Below, in pieces: positions 33,425-44,972 of a stretch of DNA of 64,000 nt. The stretch spans positions 49,548,885 through 49,612,884 of the forward strand of contig NC_089224.1 in the NCBI RefSeq assembly GCF_963924675.1. Direction: 5' to 3'. Positions within the stretch are counted from its first letter, which is position 1. Each line of letters opens with the position of its first letter. The stretch is from Phocoena phocoena (taxonomy: Eukaryota > Chordata > Mammalia > Artiodactyla > Phocoenidae). The position numbers were made by a program, and so were the translations under genes. The notes beneath the pieces were generated by a model. It ran no database searches, had not been told where the DNA came from, and worked only from the letters and a program-made list of their open reading frames with translations.

Positions 33425-34015
33425 AGTTCCAATTCTGTTCCAATTATTTATTGGTATGTAAAAAAGTGTCCCAAATTTAGCAGTGTAAGATAAAACCATT
33501 TTATTAAATTCATGACCTGTGAAATAGGAATTCAGAAAGTGTAGCACAGGGACAGCTTGTCTCTGCTCCATAGTGTCTTGGGCCTCATCTAGAAAGATGC
33601 TAGAAATCTGGAAATGGCTGTGAGTGAATCAAATGCCAGAGGATTGGAATCATCTGAAGTTTTCTTCATTCACATTCTGGTGCCTGGGATAAGACAACTC
33701 AAAGGCTGGATTTAACTGGGACTGCAGACAGGAAGACCTCCATGTGGCCTGAGAGTCCCAACAGTATGGCAGTTGGGTTCCCAGAGCAAATGCCCCCGAG
33801 AGGAATCATCTAGACAGTAAGTATTGCAGGAAAACCTGTAGTAAGGTGCACAACTCTTATGATCTAGTTCTGGAAGCCACTTAAGCATCATTTCTGCTAT
33901 AATTTTTTGGCCAATGCATTCATAAGCCCACTCAGATTCAAGAAGAGGAGACATATATATCACATCATAATTGGAGTAGTTTCAAATAATTTGTGGCCAT
34001 ATTTTAATACCTCCA
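33425..34015 (-). mobile_element. MLT1-like LTR relic (reverse)
   Basis: 'tcccaaatttagcagtgtaa', 'gtgaaataggaattcagaaa', 'aggcctccatgtgg'-type, 'agtatggcagttgggttccc' and 'catcatttctgctataattt' match a reversed MLT1-class (ERVL-MaLR) LTR of about 590 bp. No internal retroviral genes are present. The 83-codon open frame at 33712-33963 is repeat-derived. Confidence 0.68.
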
Positions 34016-34269
34016 GAGCATGTTAGAGAATTACAAATAGTTCATTATTATCAGAGGGTAAAATGTTACAGGAGGACGCAAGTAGGCAAGGCTATCTTAT
34101 GAAGGGCATTTTTGACCTTGAAACTCCTTAAAAACAAGGTTAGATTTTGCCCTGTGTGATAATACTAATTGTCAACATCACTATAGGCAAGAATTGTTTA
34201 AGAATTTTAAGCAGTAAAATGATCTCCAGATCTAACACAAATACTGGCACATGGCAAGCTTTGGAGTAG
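34016..34269. other. Unassigned sequence, ancient-repeat-like
   Basis: 'gcagtaaaatgatctccag' recalls the unassigned ancient repeat seen at 1840-2115. The identification is weak. Confidence 0.3.
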
Positions 34270-34700
34270 ATATTTTTGGTTGCAAGTAATCAAAAATACA
34301 ATTGGATATGACTTGGGAAATAAAAGTAATTTATTGGTTCCCATAACAAATGCCCCAAGGGAGACTCTAGGCATGGCTTGAACCTCTTTCTTATCCTTAG
34401 GGCTCTGGCTTCATTTCTCTGTGATCCTCTGAGCTCTCCTTTCCTCTCTGTATTTGCTTTATCCTCAGATTACATTCCCTGGTAGAGCAAATATACCTGT
34501 AACAATTCTAGGTTTCATATCTGCATACCATACCATCTAGAGGGAGAGAGAAGACGCTTATCGTAACATTCCAAGCAGAACTTAAGATTCACTCTAATTG
34601 GCAGACTTAGGTCAAATGTCACATAAGGACCAACCTATGTGTCAGAGGAGATGGAATAGTCTAGGTCACATGCTTCATCTTTACAGTCACATGGATTCCA
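34270..34700 (-). repeat. Ancient LTR/MER-type repeat (reverse)
   Basis: 'ttggttgcaagtaatcaaaa', 'aaagtaatttattggttccc' and 'tctaggcatggcttgaacc' form the reversed counterpart of the type at 17930-18335, which ends in a 'cttgcaaccaaa'-like motif. Confidence 0.5.
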
Positions 34701-35413
34701 AAGTGGAAATAAGAGGCTTAATGAAAGGGGAAAGAGGGAAATGAATGCCGATGAATAAACAGCAGGTGTACAAATTGGGCCCAATGTTTGCTGGATAGAC
34801 ACATCGTTTCCAACATTAATGGTACTTGTGATCTACAATCTCCCTGAAACATATGCGAAGGAGGCAGATGAGACTATAAGATTAGAGGCAAAGAAGTCAA
34901 TAAAGATGACACTGCAACAGAAGTGAGAAGAGATAGATGTTAGAAGAAGAGATAGAAAGTGAGTGAGTAAATGTGACACTTTTGAGCTTGTCTTGTTTTG
35001 AAGGTGTAACTAAGAAGCTCTGGTGCATGCTCACTGCCCCCCCCTAACAATTTTTAAACTTTCCCGTGACCTCAGCTCTCCCTCCAGCACAATCACACAA
35101 CTCATTCCTATCCCTCCTCTGGCTACCATTTTTTTTTAATAAAAACAATTTCCCCCAGGTCACCAACAACCTTTTTGGTGAACATTTGCCAGATTTAGTG
35201 GGCATTTTATAGACGTGTTCCTACAGGACCGGCTGCCGTATCTGAAAATTTTCAAAATCACTACAAACGCTCCATGCACCCGATGTCTGCAGCACCACAT
35301 AATTCTGTTTCCTATAACCTTGCCTTTCTTAAATTCTAGTTTCTTTATCCTGCCTCAGAACCTTAACTATGAGTATTTTTCATTGACCTCTGCTGGTCTT
35401 CCTGCCTTTCTGA
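34701..35413. other. Unassigned sequence
   Basis: A 92-codon open frame (35215-35493) runs into the neighbouring MITE and has no domain. Nothing else recognised. Confidence 0.35.
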
Positions 35414-35421
35414 CTCTAGAC

Positions 35422-35987
35422 CAGCACTGCTCAATACAGAAGCCACTAGTACTCGTGGCTAACAAGGTTTTAAAATGTGCTAGTTCAAACTGAGATGTAC
35501 TATAAGGAGAAAATCCACTCCAAATTTCAAAGACTTAGTACAAGTACAAAAAAAGAAAGTAAAATATCTCATTAACTTTTTTTTTTTTTTTTTTTGCGGT
35601 ACGCGGGCCTCTCACTGCTGTGGCCTCTCCTGTTGCAGAGCACAGGCTCTGGACGCGCAGGCTCAGCAGCCATGGCTCACGGGCCCAGCCGCTCCGCGGC
35701 ATGTGGGATCTTCCCGGACCGGGGCACGAACCTATGTCCCCTGCATCGGCAGGCGGATTCTCAACCACTGCGCCACCAGGGAAGCCCCTCATTAACTTTT
35801 TAATATTGAATACATATTGAAACAGTAACATTTGGGTATACTGGATTAAAGAAAATATATTATCAAAAATAATTTCAACGGTTCCCCTTCAGTTTTTCTT
35901 AATGTCATGGATTTTTTTCTTTTTTTTTAATTTCAAAATTTGAAATTACATATGTGGCTTGCATTATACTTCTATCGGACAGTGCTA
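35422..35987. mobile_element. hAT (Charlie-like) MITE with 8-bp TSD, split by a SINE
   Basis: The ends are inverted: AGCACTGCTCAATA on the left, and the right end reversed reads AGCACTGTCCGATA. The host word CTCTAGAC is exact on both sides (35414-35421 and 35988-35995), the 8-bp duplication expected of hAT transposons. The interior keeps 'actagtactcgtggctaa' and 'catatgtggcttgcattata'. A SINE is inserted at 35581-35787. No transposase is present. Confidence 0.9.
35581..35787 (-). mobile_element. CHR-2-like SINE (reverse) inside the hAT MITE
   Basis: Full-length reversed copy with a T tract first and GCCACCAGGGAAGCCC at the end. The TSD CTCATTAACTTTT is exact (35568-35580 and 35788-35800). 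It must be younger than the MITE it interrupts. Confidence 0.96.
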
Positions 35988-36119
35988 CTCTAGACATTCC
36001 CCCTGGGCGACCTCAACATCTTAACTTCCCTCAAAACTATGTGAATGTAATCTCTCTTCTTCCCCGACCTTCAGATTCATATATTCACCTGCTGACTTGG
36101 CATTTCCATATGGCTAATA

Positions 36120-36350
36120 GGTATTAACAGCAGACATTTATTTACTGCTTTCTATGTGCCAGGCCCCATTCTGCATAATTTACATGTGATAATGCGTTTA
36201 TAATCCACAACAATTCTAAGGGGTACGTACTATGATGATTCCCTATTTTACAGATGAGGAAACTGAAGCATAGAGAAGGTAAGCAGCATTTCCAAGTTCA
36301 CACAACTAGTAACTGGTGACCCCCAGATGCAAATACGGGCAGTTCTGGCT
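36120..36350 (-). mobile_element. MIR SINE (reverse), nearly complete
   Basis: 'tttctatgtgccaggccc', 'tattttacagatgaggaaac', 'tccaagttcacacaactag' and 'ttctggctccagagctcatt' give the complete reversed MIR order. Confidence 0.78.
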
Positions 36351-36844
36351 CCAGAGCTCATTTTCTCCCTTAACGTTACGCTGTATGTACACCCTCCAGA
36401 CATCCCTCCAAAACCTCAAACTCCCCCCATTCAGAGCCGAACTCGCTACATTCCTCACTGACATGGAGCTGCATAACTTCTCTTTTCCCCTCCAGATCCA
36501 CTCTTGCCCTAATAGGATAACCTTCTTGCCCTCTGCTTCCATTTCTATTTGGGGTTGGCTAATGAGAGATCCCAGCAGGAGATCAGGAGGAAAGCCCAAG
36601 TAGGGTCACAGTGTGTAGTTCTCTTCCTTCCCCACCCTGCAGGGCTGCAACAGGCTGGCTGCTTCCCTTGTCCTGTGACTGAGGTCACAGCTGCTGTCAG
36701 GCGGCCCTCGCAAACCAGCCCTGTCTCTGGGTTCTAGGAGCCATTCCCTCCAGGTCTTGGGTTGATAACAGCATTCCTTTCTTTACCCCACTATTACTAG
36801 TCCCAAGGGGCTCCCTTATTCCTCAGAGTTTTTTTCTCTTTTTT
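36351..36844. other. Unassigned sequence
   Basis: Open frames on both strands at 36306-36603 (95-97 codons) mirror each other and show no recognisable domain. Confidence 0.35.
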
Positions 36845-37290
36845 TCCCCCTCTGGTTTTATTAAGAAATAATTGACATACGTTAATATATGTTTAAGATG
36901 TACAGCATAATGGTTTGACTTATGTATATTGTGAAATGATTACCACAATAAGTTTAGTTAGCATCCATCCTCTCACATAGAAATACTAAAAAGAGAAAGG
37001 AGAAAAAAGACCAAAAAATGTCTCCTTGTGTGAGAATTCTTAGGATTTACTCTCTCAAAATCTGTCACACATGCATCACATAGCAGGGTTAACTATAGTC
37101 ATCATGCTGTACATTACATCCCAAGTACTTATTTATCTTGTAAATGGAAGTTTGTAGCTTTTGACCCCCTTCCTCCGATTCCCCCTCCCCCCACCCCTGC
37201 CTCTGGAAACCACAAATCTGATCTGTTTCTACGAGTTTGGTGGGAGTTTTCTGGTTTTGTTTTAGATTCCCCATATAAGTGAAATCATTC
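36845..37290 (-). mobile_element. L1 3'-UTR fragment (reverse)
   Basis: 'ttattaagaaataattgaca', 'gtacagcataatggtttgac', 'gattaccacaataagtttag', 'catgctgtacattacatccc', 'cacccctgcctctggaaacc' and 'ccatataagtgaaatcatt' follow a reversed L1 3' UTR. The element stops exactly at the SINE and does not resume beyond it. Confidence 0.85.
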
Positions 37291-37637
37291 TTTTTTTTAA
37301 TTTTATTTATTTTTGGCTGTCTTGGGTCTTCGCTGCTGCACAGGGCTTTCTCTAGTTGCAGCGAGTGGGGGCTACTCTTCGTTGCGGTGCGCGGGCTCCT
37401 CATTGCAGTGGCTTCTCTTTGTTGTGGAGCATGGGCTCTAGGCACGCAGGGTTCAGTAGTTGTGGCACACAGGCTCAGCAGTTGTGGTTCGTGGGCTCTA
37501 GAGCGCAGGCTCAGTAGTTGAGGCACCCGGGCTTAGTCGCTCCGCGGCATGTGGGATCTTCCCGGACCAGGGCTCGAACCTGTGTCCCCTACATTGGCAG
37601 GCAGATTCTTAACCACTGCGTCACCAGGGAAGTCTCC
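37291..37637 (-). mobile_element. CHR-1-like long SINE (reverse)
   Basis: Starts with a T-rich tract and 'ttttggctgtcttgggtctt', then the reversed long body, ending 'gcgtcaccagggaagtc'. I could not find a TSD, and the flanking L1 is missing on the right side. The 145-codon minus-strand and 80-codon plus-strand open frames are SINE artefacts. Confidence 0.93.
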
Positions 37638-39369
37638 CAAGATGACATTTAACAAGCAAACTTGACCATCAATCTCAGTATAAAACTCATTGCAAAGGAA
37701 GGGATCATCCTTCTAGATGACAGTTTTATAACATTCTTTCTCTCCACTTCTTCCACCCTAGAACCTGCCCAAGAGAAACTGATCTCTTCATTTAAAAAGC
37801 TTTAAACCAGATAGATTGATTATTTATTTATTATTTAGAGATTATTGAGTCCATTTTATCATTTTGCATTTTCAAGTTATGGCTTAAGTTCTTTTTTTTT
37901 TTTTCAAATTTCCCTTTGTCTACTTTAAAGGCCCTGAGGGAAAATCTACATGGAAACTGAGAAAGGAGAAAAAGTAGTTCAAGGTTTTCCATTTTTATAT
38001 TCTTTACTTGTCATTAATTGAAATCTTAGCAGACAAGGGGATCTTTTAAAATTTCTTCAAAAATATAAGTATTCTAAACATTTAAACTATTTTTCCAGAA
38101 AAATATCCTGTAGATGATTGCAAATTTTTAGTATTTTTAAAAAATATGTAGAGTTCTACCTAGAAGACACATAATATGCTTGAGTTTTCACCCTTCCCCC
38201 ATTTCTCTCCTTACATCTGTGGGTAATGGAGTTTGTGGGTGGATGGAGTATGCATGGAAACAGAGACAAACCCCAAGACAAGTGCTTTATTCCAGGCCCT
38301 AATGAGGCCCTTCAGGTCAGATTCAGCTTAGTAACTAAGCAATAATAGCTACCAAGATCATAGGCCAAATATACTCTTTCTTTGGAAAAGAAATCAATAT
38401 TGTTATTTTAGCTTATTACGTTTACATTTGACAATATCCCCTATGATTATTGACTTAAATAAAACACTTGAATGACTTGCTACAAGGAAATAACTTATAG
38501 CAATTATGCACCAGACAATGTGCCTTGAGTGAATGTGATAGCAAAATCTTCAAAAGCTTCCTTGGACTTCTCAGCCAGGCATCACTAAGAGAGGCAACCC
38601 TGTGCTTACCAAGGATATTTATCCTTGGGTACACCAAACTAAGTTTGTCGCTGATATGTTTCTGGAGCTACAACACTACCAAGAGGCAGGGCTGGACATG
38701 AGCTCGTGACCTGCACAGTCTTGCAGGAACCCCTACTTCAAAGGGCCTTGTATGTCCATTATGTTCTGCTATTGCTGTCTTGAAATTCTTAATAATTTTT
38801 GAACAAGGTGACCTAGTTATTATTTTGCACTGGGCCTCACAAATTATGTAGCTAGAGTTGGTGGGAGGTAGGAATTAACAAGCACACTTTGAGGGGGAAA
38901 ACATATTTAATCCTCTATACATTCTTTTCACAGAATCAGGCCGACTACACGCCAGAAAGCCAAAGCGTTTCCTTTCCTCGCCTTTGTTATTTTCCTCAAC
39001 TGGACCATTTTTTATGAAGATGAATGGGATATCCTAAAAAAGTAAGAGAAGGATCAGGAAAATGAATGATCAATTGAAATTATTTTTTTATATTAGAGAA
39101 AAGAATACTAGTTTGGAAGGAATAATGCAGTTGGTGATTTTTTTAATATAAAAATGAAATCTTTTTGGATTCCATTTAAATAAAATATAAACCTAGGCCA
39201 CTATAGAAACTTCCAGAGGAACATCTGCGGAGATTGCTGTCTTTTTAGTACTTAAATTTTGGTAAAGACTTAAATTTTAGGGAGGGCTTTTTCCAGAAAT
39301 TTGATATTGATGAATTCATTGATTTGAAAGTGAGAAATGTGATGGTTCTTATCCCTGCTCTACTCTGGG
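37638..39369. other. Unassigned sequence
   Basis: About 1.7 kb with only simple runs (T14 near 37909) and no recognised gene or repeat. Confidence 0.4.
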
Positions 39370-39584
39370 AGGGAGTAGAACACAGTGTGAAATTCAAGGT
39401 CTTGAGAAAAGATGGATTTCAATCCCAGCTGAATTTCCTTGGGCACATTCCTTCAAGGACACCAAACCTCAGTTTTCTCGACTTTAAAACTGGGTAACTA
39501 TTCATCTCATAGGGTTGATTAAACAAGATACTGTGTGTAAAATGTTTGAGGAATTGCAGGGATTTCAGTCAGCTGTTATTGCTG
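39370..39584 (+). mobile_element. MIR SINE
   Basis: 'gatggatttcaatcccagct', 'ttccttgggcacattcctt', 'aacctcagttttctcgact' and 'ctcatagggttgattaaac' follow MIR order. Confidence 0.75.
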
Positions 39585-39618
39585 TTATTATTATTATCAT
39601 TATTATTATTATTATCAT
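39585..39618. repeat. (TTA)n trinucleotide repeat
   Basis: About eleven TTA/TCA units directly after the MIR; the MIR 3' end commonly decays into such a tract. Confidence 0.93.
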
Positions 39619-39659
39619 TCCTCTCTCTTCTCTTCTGATAGAAGCCCTGTCTAAAAAGA

Positions 39660-39792
39660 TCTAGTCTTTCTGTGAGTTTGGATAAAGTATTTAACATTTT
39701 GGTGCTATAATATCCTCATTTGTGAAATGGTTGTTAACCTAGCCCAACCCCTGACAGGTAATAGGCCCTCAGCAATACCATGTAAGTTGAGG
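39660..39792 (+). mobile_element. MIR fragment
   Basis: 'ggataaagtatttaacattt', 'cctcatttgtgaaatggtt' and 'aggtaataggccctcagca' match the MIR 3' half. Confidence 0.55.
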
Positions 39793-41429
39793 TTCAGGGT
39801 TAGGAAGACTGGGAATGTGTGGCACACACCAGGAAATGTACGTACAATTCCCCCCACATAGCCCTTATCTCAACTGTATTTGAAAATTTTTAAAAGAGAC
39901 TAATTTCCCTGACCCTGTATAAGAATTAGCAACCAAAGTATATGGTACTTTCAGCTTTCAAAGCACTTTTATGCATGATCACATCTGATGAGGTCATGCA
40001 GCTGGTAAATGGCAGAGTCTGGAATCCTGACTCCAAATTATGTAATCTTTCTTCTTTATCACCTATTTATTCTATCAAACATTTGAGACGCATTGCAGTG
40101 CTGCCTTCAGGAAAATTACTTGTGCAAGATTACTTACAATAGATAGAAAAGCACGCTGTAGTCAAGAGTTGTTCAGTGCTTAGGAACTAAGCTCCCTTCT
40201 TCCCCCAGCTGGCGTTCATGTGTCATAAGGCTGTCAAATTGGAGAGAACAGGATCCAGATTGTGGATACAGGGGCCATACCCAAAGTCAATAGGGGCTTA
40301 CTAAAGATAAATTCATTTGCATCTCAGTCCTATCTAAAAATTGCCCCTGACTTTATGAAGCAGTGTTGGTTTGAATTCCTAATTTCAGAAAAGCCTTATT
40401 ATGTCATTATCATAAAATAAAGGCAACCCACCCCACGATAAAACTGTTACCACTGTCTTCTTGTAAACTGTTCCCTGTGGTGGACAGCACTTGGAAGAGA
40501 TTTGTCAAATCTCTTAGATGTCCCATCTTCCGGCTCCGGTCTCACTGTACTTGGCCTCAGTCCTCTACTGGATGGACCCTGTGCTCCAGTCCAAACTCAC
40601 CTTGTTTAGGTTCAGTGACCTTGGGGCCAGGCAGACAGGGCCAGGGACCTCTGACAGAGCTGCCCTCCTTTCGATGTTTACTCTTTCCTGTGGATAATGG
40701 CCTATTCATCTCATACCCTTCCTGCCTCTTACAGGGCCCACTGTGAGTGGCTGACACTCCAACACAACACTCCACATTATTGTCTTGCTGGTTGGCTTGC
40801 TGGGGAAAATTAACGCCTCCTTCCAGCCACCAAATTATGAGAAATGGCAGAGTGAGTTCCTGTCGCAGGTTTAGTCATAAACTCCTCATCTTGCATGCTC
40901 AGCATTGGCAAAATTTGGATAATGGTGACAATAAACATAAACCAGTCATGTGATAACCATTGCTACATATGTTATAAAACCTTTAGATTTTACCTTTAAC
41001 TCTATAGTCCTCTAGAAGTTTCCACATGGGAATTTTTTTTTTTTTTTTTTTTTTAGTTTAGTTAGAGAAATAGAACTTTGCCCCCTTCTGGTACAAATGG
41101 AACAAGAAAGACATTATACTTTCCTTTTTTTCCTTGCTGCCAGCAAGCTCAGAGATACTATGAGAACAATAGCAACTCTGGTAGCTAGCATATTTATCAC
41201 CTCCTCCTTTCCTTTGTTCTCATTTTCTATTTTATCATCTTTTAAGTTGGTTCAAGTAATTTTTGAGAAAGGTAAAAATAAACAATTACATATATACGCA
41301 ATGAAGGCTTAAAGTTTTCCAAAGGCATTCAAATACACCGTCAAAACAGAAGGTCCCAAATATTGATATTTTGCAAGTATACTTGGGGAATAAACAGGCA
41401 GACCGAGCTTTCCTCATTTCCAAATCCAT
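39793..41429. other. Unassigned sequence with a T23 run
   Basis: No gene or repeat recognised. A long T run at 41032-41054 could be the reversed tail of a retroposon whose body is not present. Mirror-image open frames at 40477-40775 have no domain. Confidence 0.4.
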
Positions 41430-41437
41430 GACTTGAG

Positions 41438-41624
41438 TTGTGGTTCTTAAATTTCAGGGAGCATCAGTTTCCCCTAGAAGCCTTGTTAAAATACAGCCTG
41501 CTAGGCCCTACACTCAGAATTTTGATGCATTAGGTCTAGGGTGGGTCTTGAATATTTGCATTTCTAACAAGTTCCCAAGTGATACTGATGCTGCCAGATC
41601 AGGGACCAAAATGTGAGAACTATT
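41438..41624 (+). mobile_element. MER5A-like hAT MITE with TSD
   Basis: Left end TTGTGGTTCTTAA and right end TGTGAGAACTATTG are inverted. The interior carries 'gccttgttaaaatacagcct', 'gcatttctaacaagttccc' and 'agtgatactgatgctgcc', the MER5A signature. GACTTGAG (41430-41437) and GACTTGAC (41625-41632) make an 8-bp TSD with one mismatch. Confidence 0.88.
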
Positions 41625-41680
41625 GACTTGACGGAACTTTTCATCTTGTTAGAGAGACACATAAGTAAAGAAGATATTGA

Positions 41681-41731
41681 AATTAACACAACATTGTAAA
41701 TCAACTATACTCCAATAAAATTTTCAAAAAA
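41681..41731 (+). mobile_element. Very short L1 3' terminus
   Basis: The last 50 bp of an L1: 'attaacacaacattgtaaat', 'caactatactccaataaaa', then an A-rich tail. It contains an AATAAA poly(A) signal. AAGATATTG and AAAATATTC words may be the TSD. This is an extreme 5' truncation. Confidence 0.85.
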
Positions 41732-42258
41732 TATTCATATAAGGTCTACTTAAGCATATGGACAAAGTAAAGGAGAAGAGAAAGTAGGTACCAAGGAGTA
41801 ACACAGATAATGCGGAAAACAAAGGTCAAAGAGGATGAGGAAGCCAGAAAACTAGAGCTGTCCACAAAGGTTTTGAAAAAGGAAATGACGGCCAGGCCTG
41901 AGCCTGAGATGGAAGCCAGGTGGGGAAGGCAGGGCAAGAAGTGGGGTAGATTTGAACAAGATCAGGAAGCGGAAATGTTTACAGTGAGTCTAGGAAATGG
42001 TGCCCACAGAATGCACCATCCAAAGAGCCCAGTCAATGTTTGTTGAATAAATGAACAATGAAGATATTTGATTGGTGGAAGCACTGACTTCTTCCAAGAA
42101 ACAGTGAGAATAAGAGAAATGTGACCAAGGAAGGACTGAATAGTGATAAGTTTTGAATGTGAAATCAACAGGTTTGATTTCAGGTTTTTAAACAATGAGA
42201 ATTCATTGAAGTTTTGGGTTGCATACTGACTTGAGTGAAGAATATTTTTGAACATCTT
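41732..42258. other. Unassigned sequence with possible L2-end trace
   Basis: 'caatgtttgttgaataaatg' near 42036 is a likely L2 3' terminus. Mirror-image open frames at 41746-42046 lack domains. Confidence 0.4.
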
Positions 42259-42269
42259 TGTATAATGAT

Positions 42270-42485
42270 TTTTTTTTTTTTTTTTTTTTTTTTGCAGTAC
42301 ATGGGCCTCTCACTGTTGTGGCCTCTCCCATTGCGGAGCACAGGCTCCGGACGCGCAGGCTCAGCGGCCATGGCTCACGGGCCCAGCGCCGCTCGTGCAT
42401 GTGGGATCTTCCTAGACTGGGGCACGAACTCGTGTCCCCTGCATCGGCAGGCGGACTCTCAACCACTGCGCCACCAGGGAAGCCC
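42270..42485 (-). mobile_element. CHR-2-like SINE (reverse), full length
   Basis: T tract, reversed body and GCCACCAGGGAAGCCC end. The TSD TGTATAATGAT is exact (42259-42269 and 42486-42496). A short rearranged spot (CCCAGCGCCGCTCGTGCATG) replaces the usual CCGCTCCGCGGCATG. Confidence 0.95.
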
Positions 42486-42496
42486 TGTATAATGAT

Positions 42497-43904
42497 ATTA
42501 TATATATATATTTAATATTATTGATTTCCTGTGAGTTACTGCCCAAAAAAATCAACACAAAGGAAGAGAGATTTCAAAGAAGGCATTAAAAGGAATTGGT
42601 CATAGAATGGTATGTAGGGAGGAGAAGAGAAAGTCAATAGAAGTCCGTATTTTCAAGCTTGGGTGAAAAGGCTTTGTCCGGCCTGTCAGGGAGATGCGCA
42701 TCGGTGAAGCAGAATCACCCTTCTGGATGGGCTGGCTTCAGCCAGAGTCCAGAAGCCAGTGTTTCCACAGCCTTCTCAGGGCCTGGAACTTAGCAGCCCA
42801 ATTCTATGGCAACCCTGGCAGGCCCCAGCTGGCAGCAGTGGAAATGGCAACAGCGAAGCCCTGTCACCACACCCTGGCGGCAAGTCCTGCCAAGAGGTGG
42901 AAGGGTCAGGCAATCAGCTCCACTAGACTTTGAGTGCAGTTGGAGGTGAACCAGGAGAAGATATTGCTCTAACAACCAAGACCAGCAGGAATGTCAAGGC
43001 AGCACTGAGGAAAGTTCAGAGGTAAGAATCCAGAGGGGCCTTTTGGTAAGGAGCGAAGACTGGAGGAGATTCATAGGAGATGAGAACGAATAGTTCCCTC
43101 AAGTTTAGAAAAGAGGTGGAAGAGAGAGGAGCCTGAGGGCTAGAGAAAGTTTTTTGAGAACAGTATGATTTGGCAAACTGGTGGCTCTGGGGAAAAGCAA
43201 AGGGGTTTAGCCATCAGAACAAGAGGATGGTGATCATGCATAGTAACTAAGAGGAAATTGGAAGAAAATGGCTCCTTAGAAGGTGTACAAGTGAAACAAA
43301 GAAAAAAATGGGTGCGTCTTCCATATACCTTTGATTTGAAGGTGATTTAGTCCATCTAAATGTGTGACAGATCACCAGACAGATCACGTTTCCTGTGTGC
43401 TACTGAATCAGAATAAACACAATCTGTTTAAATAGATATATCTTACATAATAGATCCGTTGTGTAAACAGCTTCTCAGTGTTCCCAATGTTCGGCCAGTT
43501 TGGAGAACTGATAAAGAGGACCCTGAACGGTACCCTGATTCAGGGAGCTGTGTGGTCTTCCCGCTGCCACAGCGGAGAAGCACTGGAGGGGCAGCAGGAA
43601 AGTAGAAGGTCCAAGTAGGACCCTGTGTGGTCATGAGTTGCATGATACAAATGGAAAGCAGCGTTTTGAAAAATCTATCAAGTTCAAAGATGGGGGATCT
43701 GGAAAGTAGCAGAAAGCTGTATCATTAAGTTTGAGGTAATTCAGCAGTAGGATCTGAGGAGAAAATCGGACAACACAGAACATGCACGTCGAATTTGCAC
43801 TTTGAAAATGGCCTGAGAATAAAGAGGACCAATTTGCTAATTATACCAACATACCTGTGGAAAGTGCTAGAGTGCCTACTATATGCTGAGCGCAATGCAA
43901 GCAG
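42497..43904. other. Unassigned, purine-rich sequence
   Basis: Starts with a short (TA)n run at 42498-42511. The rest is GA-rich and recalls the unassigned ancient repeat seen at 1840-2115. No gene is supported. Confidence 0.4.
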
Positions 43905-43914
43905 TTTTACAGTC

Positions 43915-44029
43915 TTTTTTTTTGGCCGTGCCATGCAGCATACGGGATCTTAATTCTCCAACCAGGGAATGAAACCGTGTCCCCTGCATTGGGAGCTCAG
44001 AGTCTTAACCACTGGACTGCCAGGGAAGT
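43915..44029 (-). mobile_element. Short older tRNA-derived SINE (reverse)
   Basis: 'ttttttggccgtgccatgca', 'tccaaccagggaatgaaacc', 'gtcttaaccactggactgcc' and 'agggaagtt' give the tRNA-derived head and a minimal tail region, without the CHR-2 body. TTTTACAGTC (43905-43914) and TCTACAGTC after it fit a TSD. Confidence 0.85.
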
Positions 44030-44972
44030 TCTACAGTCATATTTTTATTTAATCATAATGAAGACACCATTAGGCAGGCATTACCTCTATTGTACTAGGG
44101 GAAAGTAATGCTCTGAAAAGTTAACTATCTTGTCCAGGTTTCTAATCCAATCCTGTGTTCCTTCTGTGACACTGTCCTGCCAACACAGAATATTCTTGTG
44201 TTCCTGTCTATGTTCCTTAAAGCCAGGCTAGTGGAGATGGCCTGTCTGACAAGAACCTTAACTCCACTTCTACAGCCCTGTGGCTGAAGGAACACCAAGG
44301 TGACTGTAAGAAAGGAAGGATACTATCCATCACACTTTCTTCCATGACAAAAGGATGCAGGGCTTATCCCACTGAAATAAAAGTAGGAATTAAACAAATG
44401 CATGGGTTACAGTTTTGTTTTTCTTCTACCATAGGAAATACGGGAAAAACAAAAGCAGACTTTGAACTCTCACCATGTTCTGTAAAGACATATTACTTTA
44501 AAGTCAGAATGAGTCAGCCAAAGAGAGGTCATTCTTAGCTTTCCTGAAGCTCTGTTTTTTCAAGCATACTCCCAAATATTAGATCCTGAAAAAAAGGGTT
44601 TATGATGTCCAAAGTAAACCAGCCAGAGGCAAGAGTAGCACTCAAATGTCTTTTTAATCATTGCTACTTTTCCTCCTACTTCTCAGCATGTAAACCTAAC
44701 TGCCCTTCCACCAGGTGATTGTGACAAGCAATTCAACAACTTCAATAAATGTACGGACGTCAATATCAGCAATGGATTAAAATCTCTAATCATGGCCCAA
44801 AGGAGCACAGTATCACAATGAAATTCTGAAAATAATACTAGTTTAATATTTTAAAGTTTATTTTTAGAATATACATATATGTATGTGTATAAATTTATGT
44901 GTGCACACAAACTTCTTTTTCCAGTTCTAATATAGAACTGGTGGTCTAAAAAAGGGCTACAAAATGAGGTTA
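44030..44972. other. Unassigned sequence
   Basis: No gene or repeat recognised up to the assembly gap. Confidence 0.35.

Noticed and set aside
33425..34015. Endogenous retrovirus with genes
   Set aside because: Only an LTR-like relic is present; no gag, pol or env sequence was recognised here or near the other LTR-like repeats.
37089..37526. 145-codon minus-strand open frame
   Set aside because: The peptide comes from a CHR-1-like SINE and the adjoining L1 3' UTR.
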